64,000 nucleotides of DNA from Episyrphus balteatus (Eukaryota > Arthropoda > Insecta > Diptera > Syrphidae), in the NCBI RefSeq assembly GCF_945859705.1, contig NC_079136.1, positions 114,387,028-114,451,027 of the forward strand. Direction: 5' to 3'. The position numbers were made by a program, and so were the translations under genes. Position 1 is the first letter of the stretch. The number at the start of each line of letters is the position of its first letter. This document shows positions 1 to 11,599 of the stretch, one piece after another. The notes beneath the pieces were generated by a model. That model saw nothing but the letters and a program-made list of their open reading frames with translations. It made no database searches and was not told where the DNA came from.

Positions 1-1323
1 TAAAATATTTTTTTTTTTGAAAGTAACTTCGAAAATCATGTTCAGGATGATGAAAAAAAAATTTGGTGAAAATTTGAGCCGTTAAAAAAAATTTTAAGAG
101 GTCTATCATCGGTGTTTTTTATTTTTATACATGATATGATGTTTTACAACAGAACTGCTAGACGATCAAAGTAAAAAAAATTTCTGTTCATTTTTTCTTA
201 TATAAAATTAAATTTCCTACAAAAAAGATCCAATTGAAAATTTTCGTCAGACGAGCCGTATTCGAGTTATTAAGCTTTTTAAATCGAAGTGTTTTTTCAA
301 TTTGCCTGTTTCACTTTGGAATTTTGTGATGAGCAAATAAGTGAATAGAAAAATAAAACCTTGACAGATTCTTATAGGAAATTTAATTCTCTACAAAAAA
401 GGTCTTGTAGTAATTTGCCCTAAATTGAGTTTTGAAGAAGTTATTCACGATTTAAATCGAGAAAAAAATTAAAAAATCAATTTTCAATTTCAAAATTTTC
501 TAATTCACTGAAAATTCAATATTTTCAAATTAGCAAGATGTTTTCTTGTAGGGAATTAAACGTTCTATAAAAAATTCCTTGGCAGCAAATTAATTGCTTT
601 AACCGTTTAGAAGATAATCGTATTCAAATCGCAAATGCATACTTGTCATAAGAAAACTATTGAAATCAGTGGGCATTGGTTTTGATACGAATATCTTCTT
701 AACGGTTAAAGCAATTAATTTGCTGCCAAGGAACTTTTTATAGAACGTTTAATTCCCTACAAGAAAACATCTTGCTAATTTGAAAATATTGAATTTTCAG
801 TGAATTAGAAAATTTTGAAATTGAAAATTGATTTTTTAATTTTTTTCTCGATTTAAATCGTGAATAACTTCTTCAAAACTCAATTTAGGGCAAATTACTA
901 CAAGACCTTTTTTGTAGAGAATTAAATTTCCTATAAGAATCTGTCAAGGTTTTATTTTTCTATTCACTTATTTGCTCATCACAAAATTCCAAAGTGAAAC
1001 AGGCAAATTGAAAAAACACTTCGATTTAAAAAGCTTAATAACTCGAATACGGCTCGTCTGACGAAAATTTTCAATTGGATCTTTTTTGTAGGAAATTTAA
1101 TTTTATATAAGAAAAAATGAACAGAAATTTTTTTTACTTTGATCGTCTAGCAGTTCTGTTGTAAAACATCATATCATGTATAAAAATAAAAAACACCGAT
1201 GATAGACCTCTTAAAATTTTTTTTAACGGCTCAAATTTTCACCAAATTTTTTTTTCATCATCCTGAACATGATTTTCGAAGTTACTTTCAAAAAAAAAAA
1301 TATTTTATTTTTTTGGCCCAGTC
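1..1323. mobile_element. Giant palindromic (foldback) element, left end cut by window
   Basis: Bases 1-629 are repeated, reverse-complemented and nearly without mismatch, at 679-1307, with a spacer of about 50 bp. The symmetry centre is near 654. Beyond the right arm the sequence runs to GGCCCAGTC followed by TA at 1324-1325. By symmetry the left end should lie about 15 bp outside the window. The TA flank is what Tc1/mariner-type elements leave, but no transposase is visible, so this is a non-autonomous element; superfamily assignment is inference. The near-identical arms imply recent origin or gene-conversion-like homogenisation. Confidence 0.85.
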
Positions 1324-1325
1324 TA

Positions 1326-1682
1326 ATATATATATATATTCAATCGCTCCACTTAAAATAGAAATAATTTAAATAATTTTTATTATTTTTGTTATTTTTT
1401 TCTTCGTTATTGTACTAATTTAAAGTCGCTTTGTGTTTTTTCGAAGTAAAATGTATGATTTACTGAGAAAATTTGATCGGCACTAAGATTTTACTTCACA
1501 TAGTTTATGAGAAAATAACAAAACAATTATATCACCTATAATAGAAAAAATAATATCACCATTATTTTGTAAAGAATATTCCCTTTCAGTAATGTTTTTA
1601 AAAAAGAAAGAAAATTCTTAAAATAATAAAAATAATAAAAATGAAAAGGAAAGAAATAGGTTTCATTATAATAAACTAAAAC
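1326..1682. other. AT-rich spacer, no gene seen
   Basis: A short TA microsatellite directly follows the palindrome. The rest is AT-rich sequence with no recognisable feature. Confidence 0.6.
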
Positions 1683-2505
1683 GGGTAATTCCATGAAAAA
1701 GTGGACACGAATTTTGAAGAAATTATGCAGTCTTTTTTACTTTTTTTATTAGCAAATTACTATTTAAAACGGCAACTATTTATGAAAGTTGCAAAAAAAG
1801 ATTCTTTGTTGTATTCCCTTATGGATAGACATAAAATTCAGGGAGTTTAATAATCTTAAAGCATTTTTATAGCATAAGCTTGACAACAACAGAAGAATTT
1901 CACATGAAAATGACGGAAAAACAAGCAAACTGAAAATATGATGAGTCTAATAGTGACGATGACAATATCCCCTAATGAGTGCTAAAATAAGTTAACATTT
2001 AAGCAAGCTTCGTTACACACTATTCGATTAAAAAAAAACTTGAGTGAAAATGCATCTTTTCTTTACTTTTGGAACCACAAATCGCAGGTAACATGAGTTA
2101 CCAAAATAATGTAACGTGAGTTACCTAAATATTTTAAAATTTTTCCTCGTAATATTGAAAAAATGTTTGGTTTTGTCACTCATATTAAAAGCTTGTAATT
2201 TTGTATGTATGGAATCTTCATTGAAAACAAATTAAGATTCTTAATTATCACATAAAAACTTCATACTGTCGGACTCTTAAAATTCGTGTCCGATTTTTGT
2301 AACGTGAGTTACCATCAAACTTTTATTTTTCAAAAGCAAATGTTAAAAATAAAGACAATTTTTTTAGTTAATTATGAAAGTAATAGTTATGCTCCATTCA
2401 TGGATAGTAATTTCGTATCAACTTACATTAAAATTGAAAAACAAAAAAATTATTTATGTGTTGGAAATTTTTGTGAATGTAACGTGAGTTACCATGGAAT
2501 TGCCC
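1683..2505. mobile_element. Non-autonomous TIR element with AAAC target duplication
   Basis: GGGTAATTCCATG at 1683-1695 is mirrored by CATGGAATTGCCC at 2493-2505 (12 of 13 bases). The flanking tetranucleotide AAAC occurs at 1679-1682 and again at 2506-2509, as expected for a 4-bp target duplication. The interior has no transposase frame. It carries four copies of the palindrome-like GTAACrTGAGTTACC near 2088, 2111, 2299 and 2478. A 4-bp duplication is known for several DNA-transposon superfamilies, so the superfamily is left open. Confidence 0.7.
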
Positions 2506-2527
2506 AAACGTAAAATCTAGTCAACAT

Positions 2528-2655
2528 TGATATTTTAACTGTCAAAGTGAAATTTTCACTATCCACTTAAACTTAAAAAAATGTCAAAATGATATTTTAA
2601 TTGTCAAAGTGAAATTTTCACTGTCCCACCTGAAATTAAAAAATGTCAAAATGAT
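2528..2655. repeat. 62-bp tandem repeat, about two copies
   Basis: Units start at 2528 and 2590, with a partial third at 2652. Each opens with TGATATTTTAAyTGTCAAAG and contains GTGAAATTTTCACT, itself an inverted repeat. The second unit differs at a handful of bases. Confidence 0.75.
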
Positions 2656-2659
2656 ATGA

Positions 2660-3341
2660 TAAAATATCAAAATTGATATTTTAATTGTTGGACGACTTTT
2701 GTCACTGAAAAATGTTAATTTGAAAGCTGTTATTATCAATTTTTTTTTTCGGTGTACTCTATTTTATTTAACAAGAAAAAACTGTCCACTATTCCCACAA
2801 AATTAATTTAACTTTTAGCCGCATTGTACCCATTTCACCCTAATGCGGTCAAAGTTCATCATGTGCTCGCACTGCTGGGTCTTGAATTCTCTAATTCCAT
2901 TATAATTTCAGAAAACAAAATGAATTTAATTCAACACGAAGACTGAGGTTATGAGGCATTTATCAACAAAAATATGATTATGTGTTTTTTTTTGTTATTA
3001 TTTTTTTTTCTGTCACCCTGACATAATGTTATGGGTATATGCTCTTGCTCTGTTGCTCAACTTTCATCGCGCACATGTGACTACTATACATGACCATATG
3101 CAAGTTCAAGGCTGATGAAAGAATTTTTAATATGACTTCTTGGTGTTCTGAACATCAAGTTACCTTCCCCCACTCAGAAATGAAAAATGAAAAAAAGCAA
3201 AAACACAAAAAAAAGAAGAAAAACACAGAAAATAATGCGATATAAAAAGCTTTTATGAAGTTACCGGATGTGGTATGTGTGTGTTGTACGTACATGTAGT
3301 TTGAGTTTTTGTGTATTTCATTGTTGTTATTTTTTTTTTCT

Positions 3342-3373
<32 letters not shown>

Positions 3374-3850
3374 TTTTTTATATTTTATCGCGGCATCGCT
3401 TTGTTGATTAATTTAACCATGACAAAGGCTTCAAGAAGAAAAGTGCTTTTTTTTAAATAAAGACCATGACTTGATTATACACTTGTTGTTTTGAATATAA
3501 TAACTTTTCATTTAGGGAAACAATTGAAATCTTAAAAAAAAAAAAAATAATAATTTGAAATCCGAAAACCTGTGTTGTAAAACCCATTTTTTCATGTTCT
3601 CTGATACAGAACCTAGAAATAAATTATAATTATATATTTTCAAAAACTCTTAAAACTATGAAGTCGACTTTATGCCATTTTTATGACCATTTTCTTAGAG
3701 AGCGAAGTTATCAGACCAAACGACGCATTAAAAAATTATATTTTTGTCAAAAAAATGAGACGTATTCATAATTGTTTTTAAAATCGAGATTAACTAAAAA
3801 GCAGTGTTTTATTTTGTCAAATACGTATCCGTATTAAAGTTAGTTTTTCG
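2660..3850. other. AT-rich spacer, no gene seen
   Basis: No coding signature or recognised RNA is visible. A T-rich tract of about 50 bases broken by a few C residues sits at 3330-3380. Confidence 0.5.
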
Positions 3851-4074
3851 TAAGAGTCCAGTCCATGGTTGCAAAAAATCATTTTTTTAATGCATTAAAA
3901 AAAAACTAATGCAAAACAAAATGTTTGCATATAAAAAAAATATTTATTGCAACAGAAAAAAAAAATTGTATTGCAACTGAAAAATATTTATTGCAAATAA
4001 AAAAAAAATTGCATTAAAAAAAATGTTATTGCAATTGAAAAATATTTGCATTGAAAATAAAATTTGTCTTCTTC

Positions 4075-4375
4075 TTCCTTTTTCTCGGCGCTGTTATGAT
4101 CTCGATGTCGAGGGGATCATAACTATCCCACGTAACTGCTTCACACTAGTGATCTGCCTGTGGGGTTCGCCGGGTTGACCTCAGAAATCGGCGGCAAGCC
4201 TCCCGGTTTTGTATTGTTCCATTTCTAAGGCCAACTGAATGCTGGTGGTTTTGCATTTGCTTGTACCAGGAGTTTTTAGGCCTACCTTTCTTTCTATTTC
4301 GTGTTGGAACGTTGTATGATATTGCTTTTTTGACGGGGTTCTCAGGATCTCTCCTTTGAACATGGCAATACCAAC
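4075..4375 (-). pseudogene. Decayed non-LTR retrotransposon (LINE) 3' coding remnant
   Basis: On the minus strand two overlapping frames read like the C-terminal tail that follows the reverse transcriptase in some insect non-LTR elements. A GRPKNSW segment is followed by a short helix and REACRRF, with the remainder (EMEQYKTGRLAADF) in the other frame. A frameshift therefore separates parts of the remnant. Base composition is clearly higher in GC than the A-rich DNA on either side, marking an insertion. No reverse transcriptase motif survives. The clade cannot be assigned from this fragment. Confidence 0.45.
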
Positions 4376-4433
4376 TGAAAATAATATTTGTATTGCAAAT
4401 AAAAATTTTCTGTATTAAAAAAAAAATTAAATT

Positions 4434-5185
4434 GCACGACTGGGGTCGCACGTACTTGCTCTTATGTTTAAAGTAACTCTAATGTTCAAGCGTTTTATTC
4501 AAGAAATTTAAAATTTGATATTTTGAAAAAATTTCATGAGTAGTGTAAAAAAATAAAATCTGTTTTTATAATTAATAAAACACCGTTTTAAATGATCTTT
4601 TACAAAAAACGAAGTATGCCATTTTATTTCTTGTATAAAAAGGTATTTTTAGAAAAAAAAATTCGAAAATCGTTGGAGTTGTTTTTTAAAAAAATAATTT
4701 TTTGTATACCTACCTATACGAAATTTCAAAAAATTGATTTTTCGAAAAAAAAATTTGAGATATTTAGAAACCAAAAAAAACGTTATATAACATTACAAAA
4801 AATATTTTTTTTTATTTCAAAAGTTGGCTTTTATGTGTAATACTACACACAAAAATTTTAATCAATATCGTTAGAGCCGTTTTTGAAAAAAAATTAACTT
4901 TTGTATTACCGTTGTATGGCAGGTACCGTTAGTTTTGGCCATAAAAATAAAATTTCAATTTCTCCTCTAGGGAATCACCCAAAACTGCTAAATACCAAGT
5001 TTGAAGAAAATCACTTCACTCGTTTAGGCTCCAGCTCCAGATAGAGACAGACACACAGGCAGACAGAATTGCCGGACCCACTTTTTTGGCATTCTCCATC
5101 ATCGTAATGTCACGTAAAATTGTTATCTCGAGTTCGATTTTTTTTACGAATCCTAAACTTGCCTTATAGTACCTATATCGCAAGT
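4434..5185 (-). mobile_element. Dispersed (GTCY)n-containing repeat, family X, copy 1
   Basis: Read on the minus strand it starts near 5185 and holds ATTACGATGATGGAGAATGC, a short GTCTGYCTG tract, then CCTAAACG and CTTCAAACTTGGTA. Further on are AACGGCTCTAACGAT and finally GAGCAAGTACGTGCGACCCC at 4434-4464. The same ordered landmarks recur at 15780, 19120 and 54865. The (GTCY)n tract plus a conserved core resembles the dipteran 'mini-me'/DINE-like class; that affiliation is inference. Confidence 0.6.
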
Positions 5186-5445
5186 AAAAATTAATGCAAA
5201 ATGTGTGCATTAAACATTTTTTTTTTTTAATACTCGTCGAATTTCTTACAATTTCAATTATTTGGCCTTACATTAGGTTTAATATCCTAGTTGAAATAGA
5301 AAAAAATATTTCATACACACATTTTGCATTGAGTTTTTTTATTTGCATTAATTTTTTCTTAGTTCACAACATTTTTATTTGCAATAAATATTTTTTTTTA
5401 AATTTAAAATGCATTTTTTCAATTGATATATTTACAACCCTGGTT

Positions 5446-6246
5446 CGGTCAAATAATCAATTTAAAAGTGCAAAGTTCTGGTGTCATTATTTTGGTTGAC
5501 TAACTTGATGTTTTTTGGGTAACCGAAAAAGTCTAAAAATGTGTTTTTTTTTGTTGGAATATAACTTGATATGTGATTTTATGTTACAAAAATCAATTTA
5601 TATTAAAATAAGAAGAGAAGAATACCAAAAACGTCATTATTACTTTCCGTCAAAAACTAGTTAAAAATCATGAATACAAAAAAAATCTCAAAAAAAGTAT
5701 TTTATACTTCATGGTGATAATCTTTGAAGTTTTGTCCATTCCTCGAATGAGACATACCTTTGACAAAACAAAATATCTAGAAAATAAATAATTTAAGTGA
5801 GGCTTTGCGACTACTAGTAGTTATGAATAAAATAAATTAAAAAGATCACAAAATGCAGTGAAAGATAGTAGTTCGATTAAGTAATTGTTTAATTTTGTCT
5901 ACAGGAAAGAAAGTTACGTATACGCCCCAGTAAACTACTTTTATCTAGAAAGGTGTAATTGGCATACCTTTCGTCTGCGGAAACCAAAATTAATCTTACT
6001 CCATAAAATTTGGTAAAGGGTTTATAAGTTTCATGCACTCCTATTTTTTGATGAAGGAGTGACATTTTATGGGTCAAAACAAGGGAGTTGGAAAATTAAA
6101 GTTCCAAGTAGTTTTTTTTTTAAATTAAATTAAAAGTTTTTTTTTTCTCATTTACTTACCAATTCAAATAATAAGCATGCGTCTAGAAATATATTTGTTT
6201 TCTTAAACCCTGCTCTTTCAATCGTCAGTTAGACTGTCAGTAGAAT
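5446..6246. other. AT-rich spacer, no gene seen
   Basis: No coding, RNA or repeat feature is recognisable here. The short minus-strand frame at 5889-6077 has no family resemblance. Confidence 0.5.
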
Positions 6247-7889
6247 AAATGTCAATATAAAAAAAACTTTTATTCCTAGGAATAAGCTCTAACTCAGGTT
6301 TATCTGACTATTTAAAAATTGGCCCTAAGACAAGTTTTTATTTTTATTTTATTCAATCTTAAAAAATTGTTCCTGGAATACTTCCATAACACAAAAGATG
6401 AAATTCAAATGGGTTAAAATCACATTAAAATCAATTATTTTAAGGTATTTCATTTCTAATGTTCCATTGGAGTATTACAGAAGTTTTGCTTAATACTTTC
6501 TAGGTATACTATAATACTTCATACAAGTACTATTCCTTTTTATCCAAGACACAAAGAAAATAGTGAAGTATAATTATAATAGTTCATCTAATAAAACAAA
6601 TTGAAAACACGATTGTAATAGAGACGAGTTACATGAGAAATTTATTTAGTTAAAATTCCAACTAAATTCGTCTATTTGATGTTACATATATGTACAATAA
6701 ATTTACACTGCACTCCACAGTAATAAGAATCAATGACCTTTTTCATGTGAATTTGTTAAGGTAAATCGTTCTTGAAAATATAGAGAATAACATGAACTTT
6801 TGATATTAAAATAGGATATAACAGTATTGAGTTAAAAGGTATGGATTTCAAATTCGTTGAAAATTCAAATCACAAGAGTCAATATTAAGGGTATATGAGA
6901 AAGTTGTTTATTTTCTAGAAGAAGGTATAATGAGCATTTCTTAGAAATGAAATTTGATTGAGTAAAATTGAACTAAAGATACATACATACATAATTTAAG
7001 GATGCTATTAGAACAAAACTCTTTTTCCTTAAAACAAATACAATTCAGTTTTGTGTATATTTTACATTTTTATGTGTCAAGTGTGTTTAGGTTTATCGTT
7101 AAACATTTTTTTTTAAAAAAGGGTTTCAATTAAAAATATATCTCTTATTTAGTATCATTTAAAACTCAAATATAAATACATACATACCTATTGTTTCTTC
7201 GGTTCGACCAGAAACTTAAACAAATATGAAACCATATACAAAAAGGTTAAGAAATAAATATTGACCTTAAGCTCACATTAGGACTACTACGTATTTAATA
7301 GCTCAAAAAGGTCACGAAAACCGGAAATAGTAGTACATATAACGTTGGCAAATTATAGAAAATTCTAGTCTCTAGAGAAAGGTCTTTTATGCACAAAATA
7401 TTTGTATGGGTTCTTTTTGATTCTTAATTTTTTCTCATTTTTTTTTTGCAAAGTTACTTCAATTTTTTTTTTAAATTTTAATATTCGGTATTTTCTTTTT
7501 TCGTAGTTTTATATCAGAGTTCAAAATCTGTCATTTTGGGGTTTTAATCTTTACCAATGGCATTCTAGTTTCTTTATCGAGGTCTTGAAATTGCGGATTT
7601 TGTTACTAACTTTTATTTTGTAAACGATTTTGAGTAGGTATACGAATATTAACTTTTTAAACGAGGTCATCTTGGGGGTTAAATTTTGACGTTTTAGGTA
7701 TTGTCATTTGGTATTGAATCGTTATGGGTTTTTATTTGAAATTTCTGAACATGCAGTTTATCCATTCAGTATTTTAATGATTTGGACTTCTAATAATTTT
7801 GGACATTTAGATCCAATTTTTCAATAGCCAGATAAACTCCAGTTAAGGCTTATTCCTACGAATAAAAGTTTTTTTTTATATTGACATTT
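6247..7889. mobile_element. Inverted-repeat element with ~77-bp termini
   Basis: 6247-6323 is mirrored at about 7813-7889. Shared landmarks are TGTCAATATAAAAAAAA, CTTTTATTC, GGAATAAG and GTTTATCTG. The left copy contains the perfect 16-base palindrome TTATTCCTAGGAATAA at 6270-6285. The interior has no long frame and no transposase similarity. I could not define a target duplication, so class is uncertain. Confidence 0.6.
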
Positions 7890-10800
7890 TTTTACTCTTC
7901 TTCTTTTTACTCTTAATATGCGAAACTTTGATTATTTTTTTTAGGTTTTAAATTCACCCATGATTCATGAAATTTCAGACTTACGATTAGGATATCCAAG
8001 ATTTCTGGACAGTTCGGTATTCTATTCCGGGTTTTATTGTTTTATTGGAATTCGGGTTTTTGAACTTTCCAGTTGTAGAGTTTTTCTGAAATCTTATTAT
8101 TCGAGGAATTGACTTAAAAATTCTAGATTGTCGAAATTTTGCCTTTTTGATTAATATATTTTTTTAATTGGAAGTTTCAAAATGGTATACATTGATATAG
8201 AGTTTAGGATTTTGTCTTAAAATTATCATTCTTGACAGCATAATTTGTCAACGACACGATCTGTCTTCTAAGATAGCTCGAAATGTTTTAAATCTCTCAT
8301 CGTAATCACTCTAACTATTTATAGGTAATGCTTCTCAAAAGTTTTTTTTTTTTTTTTTTTTTTGAGAAAATAAGAAGAAAATTCAAAACTTTTTTTGTCA
8401 TAAATTTTTGTTTTGCACTCCTTATATATATACGAGTAATACGAGCAAAAAGAAACCAATTACTGTCATAGAAGGTTTGCAATAGATCTGGCTCCTTTTG
8501 GTAGCTGGATGTGTATTTTGTTTTCATTGGGGGTCTTAAACTCTGTATTTCAAATACAGGGTGGTTCGTGTTTTTTTTTTAATTCGGCGACACATTGCTT
8601 TTCCGAAAGATGTTCTTACAAGGTAAATGAAGTGTAAAGAAGATTCTTAGTAGGAACTTTATGTTTTTAAAATGAGCGTCAAAACCAAAACCCAAAATTT
8701 AAACAACTCAAAATCTCAAAAATAATATCTAAAATCCTTAAACCTAAAATACTTAAGGTGTTATTTAATATATGAAATAAAATAATCTTAAAATTAGAAA
8801 TATGTAGGTAGGTACCCTTAAAGCCGAAATACCCAAAATGCAATGGAAATTCAATTCAGATCAAAATTTCCAAAAAAATATTGAATGAAAAGTTTTGTAA
8901 ATTCTATCTGCTTTTGTTTGGGAGTTTTCGGAATCACAGTTTTCTAAATTTAGCTTTTCGAAATCCAAATTTCCAGATGTCAAAATCCAGAAAACATAAA
9001 ATAACGAAAGTACTTAGGAATTTTCTAATAAGATTTCGATAATTTGTTTTCTCAATTTCGGGTTTCTAGTTAATTTCATAAGAATTTTGGGATTGGAAAC
9101 GATTTTCTGAATTTTGACGAATGTCGATTTTGTTTTTAGGGGATTTGTAAAAGGTTTTTTTTTTTTTTAAAGATTCCATGAAACCAGTTAAGCCCTAAAT
9201 TAGGATTCCAAATATTTTTGTTATGAATTTGGTCAGTTTCGAATGTGGGATTTTTCAGATTTTAGATTAATGTTTTATTATGCTTTGTTTTATTTTAGTT
9301 TGTGCTTTTAAGTTTTTGAGAGGGTAAATGGCTTTTTGGGTAAAAATATTTATGAGTTTGAAATTTCGAACCCTGTGTGCTTCTCTTCTGTTAAATGGTT
9401 TTTAAGACTAGAAAATATTCTGCTCTCTTATTTCTGGTAAAATAGAAGCACCCTATGTCTGTTTACTTCAAAAAACATTTTTATATATTTTTTTTTCAAC
9501 ACCACACTATAAGAATAAATAACTTAACAGGAACTTTTGAGCATTTGCCTGCCACAATTTTTTTTTCTTCCTCTACAACTTGCAAGGTTTGTCTTGACTA
9601 TAATATGCAGCAGCGAATTGCCTGATTTTTTTTCTTCACTTTTCTTTCTACAAAAATAAAAAAATATAAAAAATAGTTGAAAAAAAAAATTGTGGTAACT
9701 AGAATAATGGAATGGTGGCAAAAGTGACGGTATCAGGACAGGGCGTGGGGGGAGTGATAGAGTACACGGGGAGAAAGAGACATGGGTGTAAATAACAAGA
9801 CTGTGCCTTCTTGATATCCTCCTATATTTTTTTGCTTATTAAAAAAAAGGAAAGCTTGCCTGTCGCCACCGGTCTTTTATTTTTCTGTGCTTTGCTCCTT
9901 TTTTCGAGGTACACAAGTTTCTTGTTGTTTTGTTTTTTTTTTCATTTCCTTTTTTTTTTTATAAAAGCTTAGCTTGCTTGTTAACATTTTAAACTTAATG
10001 ATCCGATGGAAATTTAATGATGTCACTTTAATAGAATGAACTGAACCCCTCTATATAGGAGAGCTAGAGAGGGAGAGAGGCTTGGGTGTGATGAAGGGAG
10101 GTATTAGAATGAAGAGAAGGAAACATCAACATCTACACCAAATATAGTATAGTATAGAATCCTTATACATCGACCTCTCTATACTGTCTAAACGAAACCA
10201 GAGGGTGTTCTTCTTTGCTAGAAGCTTTGGTGTGTAGCGTATATCTTGTCGTCGACGTACCTACATGAGTTTTATGAAACAACATGAATTCGAGAATGTG
10301 ATGGGTGGTGGATGAGGGAGTGAAGAGTGGGTAGAAGGGTATATGTGTTGATAGAAGGAGTTTGGAAGGTGGATGCCAATGTGCTATACTTAGATTTAGT
10401 TTTGCCATACTCTCTCATTGCCGCTTAACACTACAGTGGCGTATATGGATAATATAAAGCATACGAAGAGAGAAGCTTGCAAACAAGCTTCCAGTGTAGT
10501 TTTATTTATATAGAAATTCTATAATGTGCCGTTGTACATCCCACACACATTATATTTGAAACTATAGTTGGCAGTTAGTGTTGCCATTCTTGGATTATTT
10601 ATCCATTTATTCTAATTTTATTTTCAAAAAATCGAAATAATTGTGGTTTATTATAAATATTTTTTTTTTCTCAACTGCTCATAGGAAAGTCGAGATATTT
10701 GAGTTGCTGATGGTTTCAAAATAAATATTTCAGATGGTTTTCGAGTTTGTCAACATTAAAAAAAATAGTTATACATTTTCCCTTATATTGTATATTCTTA

Positions 10801-11599
10801 TTAAATTTAGCATCACATATCTTTCAACCAGCGTATTATCAAGATGCTTTCAACGATATCTTATATTTATATTTATAATAAATTACCCCACATAAAAACA
10901 GAACCTCGAAAACAGGCAAAATTACGTTTTTTAACATTTTATAACTTTAATATTTCAAAAACGGAGGCCAATCAAATTTTTCTGGCTTCAGATTAACGTT
11001 CAGCACATCAAAAACCTATAGAAAAGTATGCTTTTGTTCTTGTGGCAAAAAAAAAAGTTCAATTTTGTTGACCAGTGTTATCATTGTCATGAAAAATTGT
11101 ATCTCTGCTCAGACTCAGCAGAAAATTGTACTAGTTGCAAGTTGAGAAAAGAAATTTATTTATTTTATTTAAACCGGACATCACATTTTTTTAGAATTCA
11201 AACAGTTTGCGATTATAGGCCTCGACTTACCGAAGGTCTAAATGGTGTAAATAAACCGTTACCGTTGAGCAAAGAAATGTTCTAAGTTTTAAAATATTTA
11301 AAAACTTTAACTCTTCTTTATTGATTTGTAGCTTACTATTTGGAAGAATGAGTTTCTGAAAGAATACAAAGGCTTCTCGCATGCATCCAATGGTAACTTT
11401 TTTTATTTTTGAAAGGCTGTAGTGATGTCTTAATGAAAGCCTTAAGTCCCTTTTTTTGGAAGCGCCGTAATTTTTGCAGATTTACAATTTTGTAGTACAA
11501 AAGATAATCGCTGGTTACGAAAGTTTCTTTGAGATGAATTTTTATATAAATGTAGTTGATGAAGTGTTCCGAAAGTTCTATCATTAGTAGAGCTGAGGC
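7890..11599. other. Non-coding spacer, no gene seen
   Basis: 7890-9700 is AT-rich. 9700-10560 is less AT-rich and microsatellite-flavoured (GAGA/AGAG, GGGAG) without a coding signature; the 81-codon minus-strand frame at 10163-10408 lacks recognisable motifs. 10560-11590 returns to AT-rich DNA. Confidence 0.5.

Larger units (their letters stand above)
3850..5445. repeat. Nested repeat block bounded by inverted TTGCA-rich sequence
   Basis: The left flank (about 3850-4060) is built of degenerate TTGCAAT/GCATTAAAAA units with TTTATTGCA motifs. The same material occurs inverted at about 5330-5445, where ATTTGCAATAAATATT and AAAATGCATTTTTTCAATTG are visible. Between the arms lie a LINE remnant and a family X copy. 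The arms are strongly diverged, so the block is old or was never a single element. Confidence 0.45.
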
